Translations under genes and position numbers: made by a program | NCBI GenBank assembly: GCA_005773145.1 | Contig: SXHS01000023.1 | Coordinates: 1 to 8,407 of the forward strand | From: Planctomycetaceae bacterium | GTDB lineage: Bacteria > Planctomycetota > Planctomycetia > Pirellulales > Pirellulaceae | Length of the DNA: 8,407 nt | Reading direction: 5' to 3' | In this document: positions 1-6,270 of the stretch, piece by piece | Numbering within the stretch: position 1 is the stretch's first letter | Layout: each line of letters begins with the position of its first letter | Notes under the pieces: generated by a model | The model's database searches: none | Seen by the model: the letters and a program-made list of their open reading frames with translations, nothing else | Told to the model about the DNA's origin: nothing

Positions 1-472
1 AAGGCTCGCGCAAGAGATCGCGCAGCACGAACTCCCTGGGGTCCGCTGCCGGAGCGCCAAGCTCTGGGGCGGGTGTCACCGTCACTTTCGCATCCAGCGG
101 TGCCCGCGCCAGCACATCGCAACCGCCATACGTCTGCAGGGCGGTACCATGCACTTGCAAGACATTGCCCGCGACCGTGAATCGGCGCGATTGGCCCGCT
201 TCAAACCCCAACGGTTGCAGGTCCTCCCACACGCCGTCACTTAGGGTCACCGTCCCCTGAAAGAAGGATTGCGGAACGCCGACCGACGCACCCCCACTCA
301 CCGCACCACCGCTCCACGACATGCGCACACGCACGCCGGCCTCTTCCGCGCAGCAGGTCAGGCCGGCCATCACGAGCCACAGGCCCGCAATCCATCCAGC
401 GCTCCGCCCACTCGTCACGCGAAAAGGTTCCACCTGCGAACGCCAACTTGCCCGCACATCGCGTCCAACCAT
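1..472 (-). CDS. Secreted protein of unknown function, N-terminal part (cut by window edge)
   Basis: This open frame runs off the left edge, so about 157 N-terminal residues are visible and the C terminus is missing. The chosen ATG at 472 has an AAGG purine motif six bases upstream (479-482). An in-frame ATG at 523 would add 17 residues but has no ribosome site. Residues 24-39 form a hydrophobic core after several arginines and are followed by CCA-EE, which looks like a signal peptide cleaved near residue 42. The exported part begins with short beta-rich segments (QGTVTLSDG, LQPLGFEAG, GNVLQVHG, YGGCDVLARAP). This order resembles the start of planctomycete-only secreted hypotheticals with a W/F-x-G-x-V-x-LSxG...PLG-x-E pattern. 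That resemblance is from memory and not a database result. No catalytic motif is visible. Its neighbour upstream is the sulfatase-like gene on the same strand, but a gap of nearly 500 bases argues for separate transcription. Confidence 0.75.
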   Translation of the reverse strand, partial: MVGRDVRASWRSQVEPFRVTSGRSAGWIAGLWLVMAGLTCCAEEAGVRVRMSWSGGAVSGGASVGVPQSFFQGTVTLSDGVWEDLQPLGFEAGQSRRFTVAGNVLQVHGTALQTYGGCDVLARAPLDAKVTVTPAPELGAPAADPREFVLRDLLREP

Positions 473-478
473 CCGTGG

Positions 479-482
479 CCTT
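479..482 (-). promoter_or_regulatory. Likely ribosome binding site for the secreted protein
   Basis: On the minus strand AAGG lies six bases before the ATG at 472. The alternative upstream ATG at 523 and the GTG at 418 have no comparable motif, so this site favours 472. The motif is short and could be coincidental. Confidence 0.4.
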
Positions 483-602
483 GCGAGTCTCGGTCCATCG
501 ATTCCGCAACGACTAGCCGCCATCGTGCGACCATCGCTACGCTCGGACAACTGAAAAATGCTGCCCGATCCATGCCTGCCCCATAACACAGAAAGGCCGC
601 CG

Positions 603-608
603 ATTATA
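603..608 (-). promoter_or_regulatory. Candidate -10 box (TATAAT) for the secreted protein gene
   Basis: A perfect TATAAT is read on the minus strand, 131 bases upstream of the ATG at 472. No good -35 hexamer is present 16-18 bases further upstream; the best-placed hexamer is AGCGTT. This may therefore be an activator-dependent promoter or a chance match in a GC-rich background. It is the only consensus -10 sequence I noticed between the secreted protein gene and the sulfatase-like gene. Confidence 0.35.
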
Positions 609-620
609 AGTCGAAGCCAG

Positions 621-862
621 CCGAAAACGCTAGACGTTTTACGGATGCTGGCGCCGATTGGACCGCCTTCCACGCCCTATTCTTCTTTTGCCCCTGCCAC
701 CGCAACGGCCAGCGACGCTGGCAACGCTTCGCTAGCAACCCCTTCGGCCAATTCTTTCTGGGGCGTTGCCCCAGGCTACGATGACACATGGCCTGCGGCC
801 ATGCCCATGTGGCCGTTGAACCTCACTCGCGCACACATGCACGGGCGGACAAGCCGCCCGTG
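621..862. repeat. Cluster of five short inverted repeats (hairpins) in a non-coding gap
   Basis: The gap between 473 and 948 contains no credible gene. Five hairpins are visible. One spans 621-644, with AAAACG/CGTTTT plus CCG/CGG around a one-base bulge. One spans 708-722 (GCCAGC, loop GAC, GCTGGC). One spans 758-774 (seven base pairs, loop GTT). One spans 787-803 (CATGGCC, loop TGC, GGCCATG). One spans 840-862 (nine base pairs, CACGGGCGG, loop ACAAG). None is followed by a U tract on either strand, so they are not standard intrinsic terminators. The last one resembles the CACGGGCGG-type palindromes scattered in planctomycete intergenic DNA; that parallel is from memory. Confidence 0.6.
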
Positions 863-910
863 GCACCTATCACGCGTGGCAGCCGATATCACCCGTGGCA
901 GCCGACACGG
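857..910. repeat. Three degenerate copies of a 16-19 base direct repeat
   Basis: The units start at 857, 873 and 892. The core is CCCGTGGCAGCCGA (first unit CCCGTGGCACC, second CGCGTGGCAGCCGATATCA). The second and third units are 19 bases each, and the first is shortened. The first unit overlaps the right arm of the hairpin at 840-862, so a hairpin arm may have been duplicated. Confidence 0.6.
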
Positions 911-918
911 GGTTCCAT

Positions 919-974
919 GATCCATTGGGGTCCACCAATCGCGACTGATCAATTGGGGTCCATCAATTGCGGCG
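919..974. repeat. Two tandem copies of a 28-base repeat reaching into a gene end
   Basis: The units at 919-946 and 947-974 match at 23 of 28 positions. They share GATC, then ATTGGGGTCCA, then CAAT. The second copy overlaps the last codons and stop codon of the sulfatase-like gene, whose stop is at 949-951 on the minus strand. Confidence 0.7.
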
Positions 975-2217
975 GAAGCGGCGGCATGGGGTGAGAGTGG
1001 GAAAAAGCCTCTGCCGCCGAAGATGCAAATTGCGACCAGGCCGCGCGCAGACCTGCCACGACTTCAGGGCAACGACTGGCCACTTGGTTGACTTCCCAGC
1101 GGTCGTCCGGCTTTGCGTACAGTTCGCATTCGGCGGCGTCTTGGTCGATGCTGGCACGCGGGCACGTGAAAAACCAACCGGGCGTGCGCATCGCAATCTG
1201 CGTTGTCGAAACCGAGACGGCCCGATCCAGCAATGCGATCTGCTGGTCATCTCTCAATCCGCCGATTCGTTCGGCGCAGCGAGCGGAGGCCGGCGGCGGC
1301 AATTCGAACCAATCCATGAGCATGGCGGGCAGCAGTTCCGGCTGCCAGAGTGATTGCGTCCGGATCGCTGCCGACGCACCGTCCGGGTACTGGACGAGGC
1401 AGGGCACTTGCAACAATTCGCTGTACAATCGCGGGTCGCCCCCCCCCACAACGCCATGCTCGCCCAACGGAAATCCGCGCGAAGACGTCACCAACAATAA
1501 GGTGTCCGGACCGCAAGGCGCTAATTCCAACGCACTCATCAGGAATTCAAGACAGGCATCAGCGGCCATCACCTGGCCGCCGTAGGATTGTGAAAAGCCA
1601 AGACGAATGTCCGGGTCGACGTCCGCTGGCAGCCGACATTCCGGCACTTCGATAGCGTCAGAGGGAGTCGGATCCTCCTCGGCGGCTAATTCCCCACGCA
1701 AGGACCAGGGAGCGTCCCACGGCCCGGCCATGCAGCGAGCATGCAACCACAGCACGAATGGGGACGAGTTCTTCCGATCCGGCTGACTCATCCAATCCGC
1801 CGCGTAAAACACGAGTCGCGCGAGCTGTGTGTGCTCGATGAGCTCCGCGCTGCGCTCGACCGGATCCGGAGCGATATAGAGCGGCTCGTCCGCGCTCGAA
1901 GCGAGCGGGTGGTGGGCGACTTCCCATTCATCGGTGATCAGCGTGGAACGGACCCCAGCCCCATCACGCAGCCAATCGAACAAGGTGCCCCCTGGAGCAT
2001 GAACGTCGGATACCAACGCATGCCGGGCTCGCCAATAAGACTGGTAGAGCGATCCCAGATCGGCCGAATCGACCCAGGCGTGCTCGAAGAGTAACGACTG
2101 GGACGCCAGCCGATTCCACGCTGGCGTTGCCAGCCAGGTATTGCCGTAGGGTCCGAGGTAGCCGGCGCTCATCCGATCGAGCACAACGACAATCGCATTT
2201 TTTCCAGTCTTCAACAT
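949..2217 (-). CDS. Sulfatase-like protein (alkaline phosphatase superfamily) with degenerate active site
   Basis: The protein has 422 residues and no signal peptide or membrane segment, so it is probably cytoplasmic, unlike most planctomycete sulfatases. The family fold is recognisable. The N terminus NAIVVVLDRMSAGYLGPYGN (7-26) matches the usual strand with metal aspartate (D14). TPAWNRLASQSLLFEHAW (31-48) matches the TPNLDRLA...FxxAY segment. GEHG occurs at 252-255, and ELYAKPDDRWEVNQV (365-379) matches the usual ELYDLxxDPxExxNL. The signature residues are missing. The formylglycine motif C/S-x-P-x-R is replaced around residues 50-60 by DSADLGSLYQS, and the late metal-binding T-S-D-H-G is TSSRG (244-248). 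From family knowledge it should not hydrolyse sulfate esters by the normal route. A binding role or a different chemistry is inference. The ATG at 2217 fits the conserved start, although no clear Shine-Dalgarno is seen. The gene is divergent from fhcA. The last codons lie in a short tandem repeat. Confidence 0.85.
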   Translation of the reverse strand: MLKTGKNAIVVVLDRMSAGYLGPYGNTWLATPAWNRLASQSLLFEHAWVDSADLGSLYQSYWRARHALVSDVHAPGGTLFDWLRDGAGVRSTLITDEWEVAHHPLASSADEPLYIAPDPVERSAELIEHTQLARLVFYAADWMSQPDRKNSSPFVLWLHARCMAGPWDAPWSLRGELAAEEDPTPSDAIEVPECRLPADVDPDIRLGFSQSYGGQVMAADACLEFLMSALELAPCGPDTLLLVTSSRGFPLGEHGVVGGGDPRLYSELLQVPCLVQYPDGASAAIRTQSLWQPELLPAMLMDWFELPPPASARCAERIGGLRDDQQIALLDRAVSVSTTQIAMRTPGWFFTCPRASIDQDAAECELYAKPDDRWEVNQVASRCPEVVAGLRAAWSQFASSAAEAFSHSHPMPPLPPQLMDPN

Positions 2218-2310
2218 GTTCGCATTTCGCGGTCGTGCTCCACAGTCGCCATAGCTAAACGTCTGAATCGACTCTCGGGGTTGTCGCTCGCTTCGTCCCC
2301 CGAACCGGCC

Positions 2311-2327
2311 AATGATTGCAAATCATT
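2311..2327. promoter_or_regulatory. Candidate operator palindrome
   Basis: AATGATT, spacer GCA, AATCATT forms a perfect inverted repeat in an AT-rich patch. It ends six bases before the -35 box of the candidate fhcA promoter and lies about 95 bases upstream of the sulfatase-like start. The position suits a regulator acting on one or both divergent genes. No regulator family can be named from the sequence. Confidence 0.35.
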
Positions 2328-2333
2328 TGCGAG

Positions 2334-2362
2334 TTGACCAGCAGACCACCGCAGTCTAGACT
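2334..2362 (+). promoter_or_regulatory. Candidate sigma70 promoter of fhcA
   Basis: TTGACC at 2334-2339 and TAGACT at 2357-2362 are separated by 17 bases. This gives five of six and four of six matches to the vegetative consensus. Transcription would start near 2369, leaving a leader of about 108 bases before the fhcA ATG. Confidence 0.5.
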
Positions 2363-2476
2363 ACGCGTCCCCATGCCGAATAGTTGTTATGTCGGCTGTC
2401 TTGAGTCGCAGGCCTGGCCATGTGGCTCGCGGCGACTCCGCATGGGCACCCGACCTAGCCTGACGGGAAACGGTGG

Positions 2477-4147
2477 ATGACACGCGAAGTATTCATGATT
2501 TCCGGTGGTTATGTTTTCGACCCGACCAACGGGATTTCGGGGCAAGTGCGCGACCTTTGGGTGGAGGGGGGCAAGATCATCGCGCCCCCCACCGACCCCA
2601 CGGTCCGTCCGACGCGAACGCTCAATGCGGCCGGTCTGGTCGTGATGCCGGGCGGAGTCGACATGCATTGCCACATCGCCGGCCCCAAGGTCAACATGGC
2701 CCGCAAGATGCGTCCCGAAGAGAAACGGCGTGCGGAGCCCGTCTACCGCACCGCACGGTCGCACAGCGGCACCATGGGGAGTGTCCCCAGCACGTTCGCG
2801 ACGGGTTACAAATACATCGGCTTGGGGTACACGACCGCTTTCGACGCGGCTGTCCCCGCGCTCTCCGCTCGCCACGCACATGAAGAGTTTGACGATACAC
2901 CGTGCATCGACAAAGGCTTCTATGTGCTGATGGGGAACAACCATTTCGTCATGCAATCGATCGCGGACAAGGAGCCCGAACGGCTGCAAGCCTTTGTGGC
3001 CTGGTTGCTCAACTCGGCCAAGGCCTATGCGGCCAAGCTCGTGAATCCCGGGGGGGTCGAAGTCTGGAAACATCACCAAGGGGGCAATGTGACCGGCCTG
3101 GACGACGTGGTCGATCACTTTAACGTCACGCCGCGACAAATCATCCGCGAGATGGCGCACGCCGTCGATAACTTGCGGCTGCCGCACCCGGTGCACATTC
3201 ATTGCAATAATTTGGGCATGCCGGGCAATTGGACCACGACCTTAGAATCCATGAAGGCCCTGGAAGGTCACCGAGGCCACCTGACCCATATTCAATTCCA
3301 CAGTTATGGCGGTGGCGACGTCGACGAGGAATCGTTTTGCTCTCAGGTTGCTCCCCTGGTGGACTATGTGAACGCCCACCCCAACGTGACGGTCGACGTG
3401 GGACAGGTGCTGTTCGGCGACACCACGAGTATGACCGGCGATGGCCCCTTGGGTTACTACCTTTCAAACGTCTACGGCACCAAGTGGTTCAGCGCCGACA
3501 CCGAAATGGAGAGCGGTTGCGGGATTGCCCCCATCACCTATCGCAATAAGAGTCTGATCCATTCGCTCCAGTGGGCGATTGGGCTGGAGTGGTACCTGAT
3601 GGTCCAGGATCCCTGGCGCGTGGTGATGAGCACGGATCATCCCAACGGCGGATCGTTCCTGGCCTATCCGCAGATCATTCGGCTATTGATGGATCGCACC
3701 TATCGCCAGGATGTCCTGAAGACGGTGCATCCCATGGTACGTGAGCGTACCTCGCTGGCCGACTTGGACCGCGAATATACACTGGACGAAATTGCGATCA
3801 TCACGCGGGCCGGCCCCGCGCGCATCTTGGGTCTTGCTCATAAAGGACACCTCGGCCCGGGCGCTGACGCCGATATCACCATCTACACGCCCCACGAAAA
3901 CAAGGAGATCATGTTCGAATTGCCCCGATATGTGATCAAGATGGGGCAAATTCTAGTGGAAGAGGGGGACCTGCGCGCGGACCACTTGGGCAAAACGCTG
4001 CATGTGGCCCCTGCGTACGACGTGGGTATTGAATCTCGGATCGCCCAGTGGTTCGAGGACTGCTACTCGATTCGGTTCCGCAATTACCCCGTCAGCGACG
4101 AATACCTTCGTCATCCCGAACTCGTCGCCTGCTTGGCCAAACTTTAG
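2477..4147 (+). CDS. fhcA: Formylmethanofuran dehydrogenase subunit A / formyltransferase-hydrolase subunit FhcA
   Basis: The 556-residue amidohydrolase-family protein is full length. In bacteria with tetrahydromethanopterin-linked C1 transfer, FhcA is the subunit of the cytoplasmic FhcABCD complex that hydrolyses formyl-methanofuran to formate. The archaeal FwdA/FmdA subunit works in the opposite direction. All expected binuclear-metal ligands are visible: D-x-H-x-H (VDMHCHIAGPKVN, H64 and H66), a lysine before VNPGG (K187, probably the carboxylated one), H242 in VHIHCNNLG, H274 in HIQFHSYGGG, and D386 in MSTDHPNGG. Spacing agrees closely with my memory of archaeal FwdA (His58/60, Lys178, His235, His268, Asp385). 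The N terminus MTREVFMISGGYVFDPTNG fits family starts; the ATG at 2477 is preceded by GGTGG at very short spacing, and an ATG at 2495 is possible. No fhcB, fhcC or fhcD is in the window, so the gene appears to be transcribed alone from its own promoter. Confidence 0.93.
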   Translation: MTREVFMISGGYVFDPTNGISGQVRDLWVEGGKIIAPPTDPTVRPTRTLNAAGLVVMPGGVDMHCHIAGPKVNMARKMRPEEKRRAEPVYRTARSHSGTMGSVPSTFATGYKYIGLGYTTAFDAAVPALSARHAHEEFDDTPCIDKGFYVLMGNNHFVMQSIADKEPERLQAFVAWLLNSAKAYAAKLVNPGGVEVWKHHQGGNVTGLDDVVDHFNVTPRQIIREMAHAVDNLRLPHPVHIHCNNLGMPGNWTTTLESMKALEGHRGHLTHIQFHSYGGGDVDEESFCSQVAPLVDYVNAHPNVTVDVGQVLFGDTTSMTGDGPLGYYLSNVYGTKWFSADTEMESGCGIAPITYRNKSLIHSLQWAIGLEWYLMVQDPWRVVMSTDHPNGGSFLAYPQIIRLLMDRTYRQDVLKTVHPMVRERTSLADLDREYTLDEIAIITRAGPARILGLAHKGHLGPGADADITIYTPHENKEIMFELPRYVIKMGQILVEEGDLRADHLGKTLHVAPAYDVGIESRIAQWFEDCYSIRFRNYPVSDEYLRHPELVACLAKL

Positions 4148-4284
4148 ACAAATTCCCCAGCATTCTGCCTAGGCCCTACAAACGCATGTGCCGTTGGCCC
4201 GGCAATGACCGATACGGCCGCGCGGATGCCGACTCCGAACGAAAATACGGGGAATGAGAAGGCAGAACCTGAGAACGAGCGTAA

Positions 4285-4311
4285 ACTACAAGCACGAAGC
4301 GCAAGCGAGTG
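4285..4311 (+). repeat. Left copy of a 27-base dispersed inverted repeat
   Basis: It begins ACTACAAGCACG and ends GCAAGCGAGTG. It matches the reverse complement of 4439-4465 at 24 of 27 positions. The sequence resembles ACTACAAGC...GCGCAAGCGAGTGAGT motifs that I recall as frequent between genes in Rhodopirellula-like genomes; this was not checked here. Confidence 0.7.
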
Positions 4312-4414
4312 AGTCACACGCAGCTGACGGTTATGCGGCGATCGGCATGAGTGCGGACGCATCCCGATTTCTGGGGAGTGCGCCCATGAACGGGTCCCGG
4401 AACCGGTTGGAACT

Positions 4415-4465
4415 ACTGGCTTGTGACACGTGCCTATTCACTGGCTTGCGCCACGTGCTTGTAGT
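4415..4465 (-). repeat. Right copy of the inverted repeat plus an adjacent degenerate copy
   Basis: On the minus strand 4439-4465 reads ACTACAAGCACG, then TGGCGCAAGCCAGTG, opposite in orientation to 4285-4311. A second, degenerate copy sits at about 4415-4435 in the same orientation, offset by 25 bases (ACTGGCTTG core, three mismatches over 21 bases). Both right-hand copies contain the palindrome CACGTG. Confidence 0.7.
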
Positions 4466-4467
4466 GC

Positions 4468-4501
4468 AAAAAGCCGCCCCATTTGCACGGACGGAGCCGG
4501 C
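4468..4501 (-). terminator. Intrinsic terminator of the leuB-like operon
   Basis: On the minus strand the stem is GCCG-(bulged g)-CTCC pairing with GGGGCGGC. It has one G-U pair and a 12-base loop, and is followed directly by TTTTT (4472-4468). It begins 32 bases after the leuB-like stop codon, which fits the 3' end of the three-gene operon. Confidence 0.65.
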
Positions 4502-4533
4502 GCCTTCGTAAACGACGATTGCTCCCGCCGACG

Positions 4534-5613
4534 TTATAAGGCGGCGACCACTAGATCTCCGACCTGGCTGGTCGAATAGCCCATTTTTCCCGCGGCTTGG
4601 CTCTTCATCTTCGATCCAGTAACGAATCGGATCGCCTTCATGACGCGGGCCGCAGCCTGCGGATAGCCGTTGTGCTCCAGCAGCATGGCGACAGCACCAA
4701 CGGCGGCGATGGGATTGATAACGTTCTGGCCGGTGTACTTGGGAGCACTCCCACCCATGGGCTCGAACATGCTGGTGCCGCCCGGATCGGGATTAATATT
4801 TCCACCGGCGGCCACTCCCATGCCACCCTGCAGAATCGCCCCCAGATCGGTGATGATATCTCCGAACATGTTGGTGGTCACGATCACGTCGTAATACTCG
4901 GGATTCTTAACCATCCACATACAACAGGCATCGACGTGGTTATAGTCCGCTTTCACGTCTGAATATTCGCGAGCGACATCCTGGAAGGCCCGCCACCACA
5001 AGTCGTGTCCGTAGGTCAAGACATTCGTCTTGGCGACCAGCGTCAGCATTTTCCCCTTGGGGTTATTGCGTTTGCGTGTGTACTCGAACGCCCAGCGAAT
5101 GCAGCGCTCACATCCCTTGCGGGTGTAGAGCGCTGTCTGATTGGCCACTTCATCCGGCGTGTTCTTCTTGTGAAAACCGCCGATGCCGCAATATAAGTCT
5201 TCCGTGTTCTCACGGACAACCACAAAGTTGATATCGTCCGGACCTTTTCCGGTAAGGGGCGTTTCCACGCCGGGATAGAGCGTCACGGGGCGCAAGTTGA
5301 TGTATTGATCCAACTCGAACCGCAAACGCAGTAACAAGCCCTTTTCCAGAATGCCAGGCGCCACGTCGGGATGCCCGACCGCCCCCAGCAAGATGGCGTC
5401 GAATTTTCGGAGTTCAGCCAGTGTGGCATCAGGGAGCACGTCCCCCGTTCTCAGGTAGAAATCGCCCCCTAAGTCGAAGGCTTGTGTCTCGTAAGAGATA
5501 TTTTCACGCTGGGCAATTGCAGCCAGCACCTTCAGCCCCTCTGCCGTGACTTCGGGACCCGTTCCATCGCCGCCAATCACGGCGATCCGTGTGATTTTTT
5601 TGGTAGTGCTCAT
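4534..5613 (-). CDS. leuB: Isocitrate/isopropylmalate dehydrogenase family, probably 3-isopropylmalate dehydrogenase
   Basis: The 359-residue cytoplasmic enzyme has the beta-decarboxylating dehydrogenase layout and normal length. The expected reaction is oxidation and decarboxylation of 3-isopropylmalate to 2-oxoisocaproate in leucine biosynthesis. Visible motifs are GDGTGPEV (15-22), substrate helix LEKGLLLRLRFELD then NLRP (89-109), catalytic tyrosine in RENTEDLY (Y141), catalytic lysine in VAKTNVL (K195), and metal aspartates D228, D252 and D256 (NMFGDIITDLGA). E90 with L93-L94, in place of the serine/asparagine of isocitrate dehydrogenase, favours isopropylmalate as substrate. The helix resembles actinobacterial-type LeuB. 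The cofactor segment is GSAPKYTGQ (288-296). Lysine-tyrosine at 292-293 is what NADP-dependent isocitrate dehydrogenase has, whereas typical LeuB has aspartate-isoleucine. The start ATG overlaps the upstream gene's TGA (ATGA), implying translational coupling. A related activity, such as on tartrate, malate or isocitrate, cannot be excluded. Confidence 0.87.
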   Translation of the reverse strand: MSTTKKITRIAVIGGDGTGPEVTAEGLKVLAAIAQRENISYETQAFDLGGDFYLRTGDVLPDATLAELRKFDAILLGAVGHPDVAPGILEKGLLLRLRFELDQYINLRPVTLYPGVETPLTGKGPDDINFVVVRENTEDLYCGIGGFHKKNTPDEVANQTALYTRKGCERCIRWAFEYTRKRNNPKGKMLTLVAKTNVLTYGHDLWWRAFQDVAREYSDVKADYNHVDACCMWMVKNPEYYDVIVTTNMFGDIITDLGAILQGGMGVAAGGNINPDPGGTSMFEPMGGSAPKYTGQNVINPIAAVGAVAMLLEHNGYPQAAARVMKAIRFVTGSKMKSQAAGKMGYSTSQVGDLVVAAL

Positions 5614-6257
5614 GGTCGCGAAATTTTAGCGGACACACGATCGCTCCACAACCCACGGCGTTGCTGCCGAGCCTCTCGCTCCGCAGCCTGCAGACGACGC
5701 GCGAGCGAAGGAAGATCCTGCGGTTGTGTCGCGGCGCGGGCCAGCCCCGCCCGGATGATCTCTTCGTTCAACAAGCGATCCCCGGCGTGTACATAGGCCA
5801 GGATCGCTCCATCCACGTCCAGTCGCCGCCGATCGAGCTGAACTCGAACTTGTTGTTGGAGCACGTTCGGAATCCCGCACGACATGTGGGAAACCGCGAG
5901 GGGCGCCTCGCGCACCGTCGAATCGAGTCCGTGGTCCGCTTCCACCCCCAGTAGCCGAATGCGTGCTAAGGGCATGCGCCGCCGGTCGTTGTCGGTGAGC
6001 GGCCTGTCCGTAAGCGGATCTTGCGTCGGCCAAGAGGAGACCAGCAGAGTAACGTCATCCTCCCAAGAATCCACGCGGTATCGCCCTTCCGAGACGACAC
6101 CCAGTCCTGGCGGTGCACGCCAAGGCGAGCACCGATCCCAAAGCACCCGCCCCGACACCCAGATGAGCAGGCACATGATCAGCCAATGAGGGCGGCGGGG
6201 GGCCGACCAAGGCCGATTGGCAAGTCGCCCGCCGGTCCGCTGCCGCGTGAGCTTCAT
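5610..6257 (-). CDS. Membrane-anchored staphylococcal nuclease-like protein, likely catalytically inactive
   Basis: The protein has 215 residues. After a basic N terminus, residues 24-40 (HWLIMCLLIWVSGRVLW) form one membrane segment, so the rest probably faces the periplasm. The C-terminal half matches the SNase/TNase fold: ARIRLLGVEA (98-107), VRVQLD (137-142), DVDGAILAYV (147-156), then LLNEEIIRAGLARAA (162-176) and AAEREARQQRRGLWS (191-205). Catalytic positions of the S. aureus enzyme are altered. Arg35 corresponds to R101, but Glu43 aligns near H109, and the Arg87 of YGRGLAY is replaced by A151 in DGAILAY. A nuclease reaction is therefore doubtful, and a binding role is inference. The gene starts 13 bases after the CxxC gene ends and overlaps the leuB-like start by four bases, so it is the middle gene of the operon. 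No strong ribosome site precedes the ATG, which fits coupled translation. Confidence 0.75.
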   Translation of the reverse strand: MKLTRQRTGGRLANRPWSAPRRPHWLIMCLLIWVSGRVLWDRCSPWRAPPGLGVVSEGRYRVDSWEDDVTLLVSSWPTQDPLTDRPLTDNDRRRMPLARIRLLGVEADHGLDSTVREAPLAVSHMSCGIPNVLQQQVRVQLDRRRLDVDGAILAYVHAGDRLLNEEIIRAGLARAATQPQDLPSLARRLQAAEREARQQRRGLWSDRVSAKISRP

Positions 6258-6270
6258 ACTGGCTCAGAAC

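Larger units (their letters stand above)
2218..2476. other. Divergent intergenic region between the sulfatase-like gene and fhcA
   Basis: These 259 bases hold the 5' ends of both genes. It contains the fhcA promoter candidate and a short palindrome described separately. I see no additional gene. A long minus-strand open frame covering 2387-3202 is a shadow of fhcA. Confidence 0.6.
4148..4533. other. Convergent intergenic region between fhcA and the leuB-like gene
   Basis: These 386 bases carry no credible coding sequence; the open frames there lack ribosome sites and recognisable content. The region holds an inverted repeat pair (4285-4311 and 4439-4465), a further degenerate copy, and the terminator of the opposite operon. 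No U-tract terminator for fhcA was found. Confidence 0.6.

Noticed and set aside
237..509. 90-residue minus-strand frame near the left edge
   Set aside because: It overlaps the secreted protein in another frame. That frame has a signal peptide and continues past the window edge, while this one has neither.
840..862. Nine-base-pair hairpin as terminator of the sulfatase-like gene
   Set aside because: The stem is strong but no T tract follows on the minus strand, so it is listed only as part of the hairpin cluster.
558..994. Plus-strand frames of 120 and 68 codons and a minus-strand frame at 604-789
   Set aside because: They cross hairpins and short repeats, have no ribosome sites, and encode low-complexity P/S/R/H-rich products.
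2387..3202. 271-codon minus-strand open frame antisense to fhcA
   Set aside because: The plus strand encodes a full FhcA with all catalytic residues. The antisense product is compositionally odd (rich in R, H, G, V) and unrecognisable, as expected for a shadow frame in GC-rich DNA.
4152..4255. ATTCCCC (4152) and GGGGAAT (4249) as an fhcA terminator stem
   Set aside because: Only seven pairs separated by 90 bases, with no U tract; not a credible terminator.
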